Below, one piece after another: positions 7,786-15,284 of a stretch of 44,962 nt of DNA (the stretch's first letter is position 1; every line of letters begins with the position of its first letter). The notes under the pieces were generated by a model. It made no database searches. It worked only from the letters and a program-made list of their open reading frames with translations, and was not told the origin of the DNA. Made by a program: the position numbers and the translations under genes. The stretch is from Selenomonas sp. (GTDB taxonomy: Bacteria > Bacillota > Negativicutes > Selenomonadales > Selenomonadaceae). The stretch lies in the NCBI GenBank assembly GCA_022482925.1, contig JAKVOG010000019.1, forward strand, positions 1 to 44,962, written 5' to 3'.

Positions 7786-9294
7786 ATGATTATTCCGGAG
7801 AAGAGTCTGATGAAGCTTGCTAATGGCAGCGATGTTCGTGGTGTCGCTATGGAGGGCGTTGCTGACGAACCGGTGAACCTGAGCACTGATGCTGCAAATG
7901 TGATTGCATCGGGATTCATTGCGTTCCTGGCTGAGCGCACAGGCAAGGCCAAGAAAGATCTGCGTATTGCGGTGGGTCGTGACTCCCGTTTGTCTGGCCA
8001 TGCACTGAAAAAATCCGTGCTGCATGCACTGACGGCAGCCGGTGTTGTGACGGTGGACTGCAGTATGGCATCGACGCCGTCGATGTTCATGTCGATCGTG
8101 TTCCCGGAGACGAAGATGGATGGTTCGATCATGATAACGGCGAGCCACCTGCCGTATAACCGTAACGGCCTGAAATTCTTCACAAAAGATGGCGGTGTAG
8201 AGCATGAGGATGTCATCACGATCCTGCAGAATGCTTCGCGCTGTCCGGTAGTGGAAGGTGACCTGACGAAGGTCCAGAAGTATAATCTCATGGAGCGTTA
8301 CTGCCATCATCTGCGCAAGAAGATTCGCGCGGCTCTGGGCGAGGAGAATCAGCCTCTCAAGGGGATGCATGTGGTCGTTGATGCCGGCAATGGCGCAGGC
8401 GGTTTCTTTGCCACGCAGGTGCTGGGACGTCTGGGGGCCGATACGACTGGCAGCGTATTCCTCGAGCCGGATGGACATTTCCCCAATCACATCCCGAATC
8501 CGGAGAATAAGCAGGCTATGGCATCTATCCGCAAGGCCGTGCTGGACAGCCATGCAGATCTGGGCCTGATCTTCGATACCGATGTAGACCGTATGAGCGC
8601 AGTTCTCAAGAATGGTAAGGATGTCAGCCGCAATGCACTGATCGGTATGATGGCCGCTATTCTGGCACCGGATTATCCGGGCAGCACGATCATCACGGAC
8701 TCGGTCACGAGTGACGAACTGACTACATTCCTGGAAGAAGACCTTGGTCTCAAGCATCTCCGCTATATGCGCGGCTATAAGAATGTCATCGATGAGTGCA
8801 TCCGCCAGAACAAGGCCGGTGTCGTTTCGCCGCTGGCAATCGAGACTTCCGGTCATGGTGCCTTGTCTGAGAACTATTACCTGGATGATGGTGCCTATCT
8901 GGCCGTCAAGCTGCTTATTGCGGCGAAGAAGGCCAAAGCCAGGGGCAGGCGCCTGTCGGATCTGATTGCCAGACTCGGTGAGCCAGTCGAGGGACAGGAA
9001 TTCCGCATGAAGATCAAAGGCGAGGATGATTTCCGCGCCTATGGTCAGGGCGTGCTGGCTACGTTTGAGAAACGTGCCACGGAAAAGGGTATTCGTATTG
9101 CAAAGCCATCATACGAAGGGGTACGTCTGGTATTCCCGGATGGCTGGGCGCTGCTGCGCATGTCCCTGCATGATCCCAATATGCCACTGAATATCGAGAG
9201 CCGCAAGGCTGGTGGCGTGAAAGTGATTGCTGCTCAGGTAAAGGAACTGCTGGAGGGGTTTGTATCATTGGATCTCAGCGTATTTGACGACTAA
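7786..9294 (+). CDS. Phosphohexomutase (phosphomannomutase/phosphoglucomutase)
   Basis: This encodes a 502-residue alpha-D-phosphohexomutase. The four expected signatures appear in order. They are VGRDSRLSG, the phosphoserine loop ITASHLPYNRNGLKFF, the metal loop IFDTDVDRMSAV, and the sugar loop IETSGHGALSENYYLDDGAY; a phosphate-binding segment follows near the C-terminus. The TASHLP loop and GHGALSEN variant match a subgroup that differs from E. coli ManB and GlmM, so substrate preference (mannose or glucose phosphate) is not certain. GAGGGGG with 7-nt spacing supports ATG 7786. It is flanked by terminators on both sides and is probably a single-gene unit that supplies sugar phosphates for envelope polysaccharides. 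Confidence 0.8.
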   Translation: MIIPEKSLMKLANGSDVRGVAMEGVADEPVNLSTDAANVIASGFIAFLAERTGKAKKDLRIAVGRDSRLSGHALKKSVLHALTAAGVVTVDCSMASTPSMFMSIVFPETKMDGSIMITASHLPYNRNGLKFFTKDGGVEHEDVITILQNASRCPVVEGDLTKVQKYNLMERYCHHLRKKIRAALGEENQPLKGMHVVVDAGNGAGGFFATQVLGRLGADTTGSVFLEPDGHFPNHIPNPENKQAMASIRKAVLDSHADLGLIFDTDVDRMSAVLKNGKDVSRNALIGMMAAILAPDYPGSTIITDSVTSDELTTFLEEDLGLKHLRYMRGYKNVIDECIRQNKAGVVSPLAIETSGHGALSENYYLDDGAYLAVKLLIAAKKAKARGRRLSDLIARLGEPVEGQEFRMKIKGEDDFRAYGQGVLATFEKRATEKGIRIAKPSYEGVRLVFPDGWALLRMSLHDPNMPLNIESRKAGGVKVIAAQVKELLEGFVSLDLSVFDD

Positions 9295-9321
9295 AAGGCA
9301 GATTAAGTTAACATGGAAATA

Positions 9322-9368
9322 AAATAGAGCTCTGTAATTCATTTTGCATGAAATACAGAGCTCTATTT
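9322..9368. terminator. Bidirectional terminator between converging genes
   Basis: A 15-bp perfect stem (9322-9336 with 9354-9368), extended by TTCAT/ATGAA inside, lies between the plus-strand phosphohexomutase and the minus-strand GntR gene. A- and T-rich flanks on both sides fit use by both. Confidence 0.8.
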
Positions 9369-9394
9369 GCGTATTTGTTGGCTTATATCATAAT

Positions 9395-10090
9395 TCAAAT
9401 CGTTTGATCGATTTTTTCCAGTACAAATTCGCGCAGGAAGTTCAGATGCATGGACATGAAGTGCCGTGCGTTGTTGACGTTGCCCTGCAGGATGGCATTA
9501 GTGATTTTGCGGTGATAGCAGATGGTGTTGCTTTCACGCTGGGCATCCATGGTGATTTCGATGTTTTTGGCAACGGAGGAGTTCAGGATATAGTTGAGGT
9601 TGCCGATGATGCGGTTGCCACTGGCTTCGGCGATGAGGCGGTGGAATCGGCTGTCGGCAGCGGCATAGGATTTGCCGTTGCCGATGCAGCGCTCCAGTTC
9701 GTCAGCCTGCTCGGCAATGGCTTTTTTCTGTTCCGGTGAGGCATAGACGGCGGCGAGGGCCGCTACCTGTGGCTCGAAGATCAGGCGGACGTCAAGCATG
9801 TCGAGGACAAGTTTGTTGTCGTCGTAGATGAAGGTGAGTCCGAGCGGATCGTCGGGGATGCCGCGCTTGGGGGAGACGAAGGTGCCGGAGCCTTGCCGGA
9901 TCTCAAGGATATTGCGGGCGGTCAGCAGCTTGAAGCCTTCGCGCAGGGTGCTGCGGCTGATGTCCCATTGTTTCAGGAATTCGGCCTCGGTCGGCAGTTT
10001 GTCGCCGGGCATCATTTTCTTGCTGATGATGTAGTCGATGATTTTCCGGGCCGTAGATTCGGCCAAAGTAGCGGTCTTTTTCTCTGCCAT
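9395..10090 (-). CDS. GntR/FadR-family regulator with FCD domain, LutR-like
   Basis: The product is 231 residues. It has an N-terminal winged helix (GDKLPTEAEFLKQWDISRST then LREGFKLLTARNILEIRQGSG) and a C-terminal FCD ligand domain with its metal-site residues (DSRFHRLIAEASGNRI and HRKITNAIL...ARHFMSMHL). FCD regulators usually sense small organic acids. The gene lies 1.2 kb upstream of and divergent from the lut genes. The lut promoter carries a TCATC-N-GATGA palindrome, which to my recollection is the site described for Bacillus LutR. So a lactate-responsive repressor role is the best inference. AGAAGG precedes the ATG. Confidence 0.75.
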   Translation of the reverse strand: MAEKKTATLAESTARKIIDYIISKKMMPGDKLPTEAEFLKQWDISRSTLREGFKLLTARNILEIRQGSGTFVSPKRGIPDDPLGLTFIYDDNKLVLDMLDVRLIFEPQVAALAAVYASPEQKKAIAEQADELERCIGNGKSYAAADSRFHRLIAEASGNRIIGNLNYILNSSVAKNIEITMDAQRESNTICYHRKITNAILQGNVNNARHFMSMHLNFLREFVLEKIDQTI

Positions 10091-10126
10091 AATAAAATCC
10101 TTCTCTTACAATAAATCGTTGCTCTC

Positions 10127-10135
10127 ATTATAGCA
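10127..10135 (-). promoter_or_regulatory. Extended -10 promoter of the GntR gene
   Basis: The minus strand reads TGCTATAAT here, 37 nt before the GntR ATG. No convincing -35 is present. The stem-loop repeat module begins about 20 bp further upstream, as at the MutS-like gene. Confidence 0.55.
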
Positions 10136-10152
10136 TAGTTAGAGAAAATCAG

Positions 10153-10279
10153 CCCGATAAACTGGAATACTGACCTGTCCAAGAGATGAACCCGGAGGGT
10201 GAAAGCGATTGGGTAACAGGTCGTACGCGAAAACGTCCCAAGAGGTGAGTCCGAAGGACGAAGGCGATTGGCTGACGTT
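10153..10279. repeat. Stem-loop repeat module, copy 2 (two tandem units)
   Basis: Two related units fold the same way. Unit A (10172-10222) has GACCTGT/ACAGGTC outside, CCAA/TTGG next, loops GAGATGA and GAAAGCGA, and hairpin ACCC-GGA-GGGT. Unit B (10232-10279) has AACGTC/GACGTT outside, CCAA/TTGG, loops GAGGTGA and GAAGGCGA, and hairpin GTCC-GAA-GGAC. Stems differ in sequence but keep pairing, while the loops are conserved. That pattern is expected of a structured RNA. The strand that is transcribed is not known. Confidence 0.65.
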
Positions 10280-10950
10280 GACCGCAAGGAATTTGCTTAT
10301 TTAGGATACAGATTCGACGGAACGCGGGGTTCGTGGAAATTAGACCGCCGCGGGGACAGCACATAGCCAACATTCCGCTTAGGTAACCTGCTAAAGAATT
10401 TTTTTGCCTTTAATTAAGCATTCCCAAAGGAGCTTAACGCACTTCGTTTGGACGGACGCTCTTTGGAAACGATCGATCGTAGGCAAAAAAATTCTTCTTA
10501 ACGCAGAACACCAAACGCTCCATTTATGGCTATGTGCTGTCCCCGCGGCTGGGCTCGATGCATCGATGGTTGCTTTGCTCTAAATCAGCTACATTGCTAA
10601 TTCTCTCTTTGATGCTGGAATCCGGCAAATCTGCCCGAACCGAACCCAGGCCTACCGTCAGAAGGAGAACCACCCAGAAGCCGCCACTAATCGACGGCGG
10701 GCGAGGGGGATACTATTTCTTTTGGCTGGAACGACTGCCGTAGGCTGGCACGCCGTAGGTACTGTCTAGGTCCGTCGATTCGTTGCGGCGCCGTGGTACC
10801 GGCGCGTTAGCTAAGTAAATACTACAATCTCAGGGCGGGACATTCAGTGGAAGCCAAAAAAATAGTTCCACCGAACCCCGTGCTGAACTCCTACCTACTC
10901 GTCACCTGTGTCTCACTTCCTGAATCTGTCCTTCAAATTCCAGTTTATCG
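10155..10950. other. Non-coding element bounded by 14-bp inverted repeats
   Basis: CGATAAACTGGAAT at 10155-10168 is repeated exactly in inverse at 10937-10950. Inside are further inverted pairs: 22 nt (10348-10369 with 10527-10548), 16 nt (10394-10409 with 10481-10496), an imperfect pair near 10710 and 10855, and a 6-bp GCGCCG/CGGCGC hairpin near 10790-10810. No convincing protein is encoded; the only open frames are short and lack family features. It fills most of the 1.2 kb gap between the GntR gene and lutC. The remainder (10951-11230) is AT-rich and shows nothing I can name. Confidence 0.5.
10348..10548. repeat. Long nested inverted repeat
   Basis: The 22-nt arms at 10348-10369 and 10527-10548 are perfect reverse complements. 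A second perfect 16-nt pair (10394-10409, 10481-10496) sits inside, and a CCAAAG/CTTTGG pair (about 10424 and 10470) inside that. Together they can form a cruciform or a long RNA hairpin of about 200 nt. This resembles a MITE-like or repetitive intergenic element. Confidence 0.7.
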
Positions 10951-11235
10951 AGGGGGTGATACAGCATGGGATTTTGCCTAAAGATATGATGAATTTGGAG
11001 ACGCATGCTTACTGAGTGGAAAATATTTTGTTCAACACAATACTAAATATTTATAATTTCAATAATTATCAATTATGAAAACAGGGGCAAAATTTAGCTG
11101 CTATGTTCGTTAAAATTAGCGACTGGCCGTTAACTATAAGGGACTAACTCTAATTTTTGTCTAATGATGCCTGGCGATATAAATCTGTTTTATTTGATAA
11201 TAAATATCCCTGCATATTCTTTATTAAGAGAAAAG

Positions 11236-11263
11236 TTGACATTTTCAGACAATGATTTATAAT
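11236..11263 (+). promoter_or_regulatory. Promoter of the lut operon
   Basis: TTGACA at 11236-11241 and TATAAT at 11258-11263, both perfect consensus, are 16 bp apart and lie 54 bp before the lutC start. Confidence 0.8.
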
Positions 11264-11264
11264 A

Positions 11265-11281
11265 AATTCATCAGATGAATT
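11265..11281 (+). promoter_or_regulatory. Palindromic operator, LutR-type
   Basis: AATTCATCAGATGAATT is a perfect palindrome around a central A, placed directly after the -10 box, where a bound repressor would block transcription. Its core TCATC-A-GATGA agrees with the LutR motif I recall from Bacillus. The divergent GntR/FCD gene is the likely binder. Confidence 0.7.
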
Positions 11282-11316
11282 TGTGAAGCAAGATTATTCC
11301 TGAAGGGGGTCTACTC

Positions 11317-11936
11317 ATGGAAAAGGTATGTCAGGACTGGTCAGGGGAAGCGTTTGACAGCAAATTGGTGAATGCTTCTTATTGGGATGAATTTGCACGG
11401 AATGCAGAGAGTGCATCGGCGGAGATCATTCGCATCGCGAATATGGAAGAGGCAGAGCGCGAATTGCGGCGGATTGCGGATGAATTGGATGTGCATAAGG
11501 TGATTGCTGTGGGCGGGGAAGAGAACCCGGCTTTGCAGCGGGCGTATGACAAACTGACCAGGATGGGATACTTGTTTATACCGATAAGTTCGATATCGCT
11601 GAGCAGGCACCAACGGCAGATTTGGGGATTTCTACCGCGGAGTTTGGTGTCGGGGAGACGGGCAGTGTCTGCGTGGATACGTACTCGTACGAATCCAGAG
11701 TTACGGGGATGCTGCCACCGGTGCATATCGTGTTCATGAAGGCCTCGCATACCGTCAAGAATGTCCGCACGGCATTCAAGGTGATCAGCCGTGTGTTCCG
11801 GAAGGGTTACATGGGCTTCATTACCGGACCAAGCCGCACGGCAGATATCGAGCGTGTGCTGAGCCTGGGCGTGCATGGACCTAGCCGGTTCATCATCATG
11901 GCAGTCGAGGAAGATTTTGAGGGGAGGAATCACTGA
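11317..11936 (+). pseudogene. lutC: lutC, LUD-domain lactate utilization protein, frameshifted
   Basis: The first part (MEKVCQDWSGEAF... to KLTRMG) is in one frame. From about 11570 the family sequence continues in another (YTDKFDIAEQAPTADLGIST then AEFGVGETGSVC and MLPPVHIVFM). The shift fits loss of one base near 11568. The joined product would be about 206 residues, normal for LutC/YkgG (LUD family), a subunit of the iron-sulfur lactate oxidation complex LutABC. AAGGGGG precedes the ATG, and the stop overlaps the next start (TGATG). As given, translation would end early at 11739. It could be a real inactivation or a sequence error. Confidence 0.8.
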
Positions 11937-14117
11937 TGGCAGCAGGCAGCATGAGAACGAATCACGTAATATCCGTAAAGAGATCAAGGCTAAGCTCAAT
12001 GATGATGTTATGCAGGATGCACTGGCCAGTTTTGTCGATCAGTATCCGGCAGCCCGCCTCAAGGCGTATGACAATGTTGTGAGCATTGATGCATTGCGCG
12101 ATGATCTGCGCGATATGAAACGCTGGACGGTCGACCATATTGGGGAAGTGGCCGATGAGTTCGAGCAGTCGGTTACCGAGCGGGGCGGAAATTTCTACCG
12201 CGCGAAGGACGGCGATGATCTCAAGCAGTATCTGCTGAAGATCTGCGAGGAAAATCATGTGCAGCGCATCGTGAAATCGAAATCGATGGCGACAGAGGAG
12301 ATCCACCTGAACTCGGCTTTGGAAGAAAAAGGTCTGCATGTACGTGAGACGGATCTGGGTGAGTGGATGCTGTCGGTGGCTGGTCAGAAGCCATCGCACA
12401 TGGTTATGCCGGCAATCCATTTGAATAAAGAACAGTGTGCCGGTTTCTTCTCGCAGGAGCTCAAAGAGGATATCCCGAGCGATATCCCGTATATGATCCA
12501 TACGGCCCGCCGCGTGCTGCGCGAGGAATTCCTGGCGGCTGATATGGGCATCACGGGAGCAAACTTCGGTATTGCGGAGAATGGCGCCATCGGTCTGGTG
12601 ACCAATGAAGGCAATGCACGGCTGGTGACGACGATGCCGCGCATTCACGTGGTCATCCTCGGCTATGAGAAGCTGATCCCGAAAATCGAGGATGCGGCCA
12701 AGATCCTGCGCTGCTGCCGCGTAACGGCACCTGCCAGCGTATGACGAGCTACATGACGATGGTGGACGGGCCGACGCCGGTCATCTACAAGAAAGATGGC
12801 AAAATGGTGGAGGAGAACCGCAAGCAGTATGTGATCCTGCTCGATAACGGCCGTCTCAAAGCGGCCGAGGATCCGAAGCTCAAGCAGGTCTATCAGTGTG
12901 TGCGCTGCGCATCCTGCCTCAATGTCTGCCCAATCTGGTCAAAGGTCGGCGGGCATGTCTACGGGCATATCTATTCGGGCGGTATCGGAGCAATCCTGAC
13001 GGGGCTGCTCAACAATATGGATGCATTCTCGAAGTTCAGCGATCTCTGCATCGGCTGCCGCCGCTGCACGACGATCTGTCCGGGCGAGGTGCCGATTCCG
13101 GACCTCATCGATGAGCTGCGTTCCCGCTATGTCAAGGAACATGGCCTGGCACTGCCGGAGAAGACGGCGTTCCAGACGATCCTGACGCACCGTAAGATCT
13201 TCCATTCGCTGCTGCGCATCGGCTCGGTCGCGCAGAAACCGGTGCAGTCTGGTGCGTTCATCCGTCATCTGCCGTTGTTCTTTGCGGGGATGACGAAAGG
13301 CCGCAGCCTGCCGGCTATTGCCGCGAAGCCGTTCCGCGACCGGACGGAGGATCTGTTCCGTAAGAACCCGAAGAATCCGGTGCTCAAGGCAGCGTTCTTC
13401 AGCGGCTGCAATCTGGATTTCGTATTCCCGGAGACCGGTGAGTCGGTCGTGAAGGTGCTTCAGGATCTCAATATCGAGGTCATGTATCCGGAGGCGCAGA
13501 GCTGCTGCGGCAAGCCGGTACTGGGCATGGGCGACCGTGAGACCGGTAAGGTGGTGGCCCGCCAGAATATCGAGGCCTTTGAGAAATGCGGGGCAGATGT
13601 GATCATCTGTGCCTGCCCGACCTGTGCCGAGACGCTGGAGAAGACGTACCGTGAGCTCTTTGCCGATGATGCAGAGTGGTCGGCACGGGCGGAGCGATTC
13701 AGCAGCAAGGTCCGTGAGTTTACGAGCTTCGTAGCCAAATGCTATAAAGAGGCCGGCCGTCTCATGCCGACTGCAGGTACGGAGAAGGTCACGTACCATG
13801 ATTCCTGTCATATGCGGCGCGGGCTTGGCGTCTATGAAGAGCCGCGTGAACTGCTGCAGGCAGCTGACGGGATCGAGCTGGTTGAGATGAAGGGCTGCGA
13901 TAAATGCTGCGGCATGGCCGGGGCTTTTGGCGTGAAGTACAGTGAGATTTCGCTGCCGATCCTCAAGGATAAGGTGGAGAATATCAAGGCTACTGGTGCA
14001 GATACGGTGGCGGTGGCCTGCCCGGCCTGCATGATGCAGCTGCGTGGCGGCCTGGATCAGCAGGCTCCGGATGTCCGGGTACGGCATGTAGCGGATATCC
14101 TGGCTGAGCGGTTGTAA
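11936..14117 (+). pseudogene. lutB: lutB-lutA fusion, iron-sulfur lactate oxidation protein, frameshifted twice
   Basis: The joined reading would be about 727 residues. Residues 1 to about 270 are a LUD domain (ITGANFGIAENGAIGLVTNE). Two 4Fe-4S sites follow (CVRCASCLNVCP and CIGCRRCTTICP), then a C-terminal LutA-like part with two CCG motifs (QSCCGKP and KCCGMAG). LutA and LutB are separate proteins in Bacillus; here they are fused. GGGGAGG supports ATG 11936, but that frame is left after six codons, near 11953. A second shift near 12711 moves from the LUD part to the iron-sulfur part. Both fit one missing base. The product would oxidise lactate to pyruvate and pass electrons on. Confidence 0.8.
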
Positions 14118-14143
14118 GTCACCGGGGAAAAGAGAATGAATTC

Positions 14144-14188
14144 AATGGTCTGCTGATGGTTCGAGGAGCTGTCAGCAGGCCATTTTTG
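14144..14188 (+). terminator. Terminator of the lut operon
   Basis: A 13-bp stem (14144-14156 with 14172-14184, one G-T pair) is followed by a T run. Confidence 0.8.
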
Positions 14189-14269
14189 GTATACTGATGC
14201 CGGCTGACTTTCCCGGAGTGTCTTACTTAGTGGTTTAGTACCTGATTGCAAGACAGGCGGGGCGTTTTC

Positions 14270-14278
14270 TGCTATAAT
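14270..14278 (+). promoter_or_regulatory. Extended -10 promoter of the yybS-dnaB operon
   Basis: TGCTATAAT ends 32 bp before the yybS start codon. A TTGCAA lies too far upstream (21-bp spacing) to be a normal -35, so the extended -10 probably carries the activity. Confidence 0.5.
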
Positions 14279-14310
14279 GAGGATTGGTTTAATTTAGAAA
14301 GGATGACGAC

Positions 14311-15273
14311 ATGAATCAACATAGAATCACCCCTTTGACGGAGAGCGGATTACTGGCTGCACTGACGGTAGTACTGGCACTGGCCGCAGTCTATCTGCCA
14401 ATCGTTGGCGTAGTGGCAGCGCTTATCTGGGCACTGCCGATCATCGTGCTGGTTGTACGGCATGGTATGCGCTGGGGCATTATGGCTGTGGTGGTTTCCG
14501 GTATAATCATGGCGCTGTTGATCGAGCCGATGCTCTCGCTGCGCATGGTGATTTCTTTTGCACCGACCGGGTTGGCACTGGGCTATGGCTTCCGCAAGGG
14601 ATGGTCCGGTACAAAGACCTTTGGCGTTGCGATCACGGCTTCGCTGGTGGGCAAGCTGGCCGCACTTGGCCTGTTGTTTGCAATCACGGCCGTGAATCCG
14701 TTATCGATGGAAGTGGATGTGGTGAAGGACTCGTTCAACACGGCATTCCAGGTCTATGAGGATATGGGCATCGATGCATCGGCTTTACAGCAGAGCAAGC
14801 AGGAAATACAGAATGGGATGAACATGCTGGCTTTACTGCTGCCGCTGGTCGTAGTTATGATGGGGCTGGTGGATACGGTTATCGGCTATATGGTCGGCAG
14901 CCGGGTCCTGCGCCGTATCGGTACGCCGGTGGCAGAGTTTCCACCCTTTGCAGAGTGGCGGCTGCCACAGTTTTTCCTGTATCTGTTTGGGTTTGCGCTG
15001 GTTGGCCTTTATTGGGGCGGGACCCGCGATATCCAGCTGCTCTATCAGGCAGCGCTCAATGCCAATATGCTGGCAATCTTTGCCGGCCTGATCCAGGGGC
15101 TTTCATTGGCGCATTGTATTATGCGGCACTATCGCCTCTCGGGGATGATCCGGGGCATCATCTACCTGTTGATTGTGATGAATGGTTTCCTGACACAGCT
15201 GGTGGCTATGACAGGGCTCATTGACATGCTTTTTGACTATCGGCGGCGTTTCGCTGCACGGAGTAAGAAATGA
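14311..15273 (+). CDS. yybS: YybS-like DUF2232 integral membrane protein
   Basis: This encodes a 320-residue protein with about eight hydrophobic segments spread along its length and a short charged C-terminus. Sequence, size and position directly before gdpP and rplI match the YybS/DUF2232 family of Firmicutes. The family resembles ECF-transporter S components in topology, but its substrate is not established. AAAGGATG lies before the ATG. The next gene starts 12 bp after its stop, so the two are co-transcribed. Confidence 0.8.
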   Translation: MNQHRITPLTESGLLAALTVVLALAAVYLPIVGVVAALIWALPIIVLVVRHGMRWGIMAVVVSGIIMALLIEPMLSLRMVISFAPTGLALGYGFRKGWSGTKTFGVAITASLVGKLAALGLLFAITAVNPLSMEVDVVKDSFNTAFQVYEDMGIDASALQQSKQEIQNGMNMLALLLPLVVVMMGLVDTVIGYMVGSRVLRRIGTPVAEFPPFAEWRLPQFFLYLFGFALVGLYWGGTRDIQLLYQAALNANMLAIFAGLIQGLSLAHCIMRHYRLSGMIRGIIYLLIVMNGFLTQLVAMTGLIDMLFDYRRRFAARSKK

Positions 15274-15284
15274 GGTGAGGCTTG

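Noticed and set aside
10172..10279. The stem-loop units as hammerhead ribozymes (hairpin followed by GAAA resembles the core)
   Set aside because: The essential C-U of the CUGANGA core is replaced (GAGATGA, GAGGTGA), and no cleavage-site stem could be arranged.
10348..10548. A retron-type non-coding RNA
   Set aside because: The nested inverted repeats fit loosely, but no reverse transcriptase gene lies anywhere near, so I kept only a description as an inverted-repeat element.
10534..10743. A 69-codon open frame inside the non-coding element
   Set aside because: It has no ribosome site or family features and overlaps the arm of the inverted repeat.
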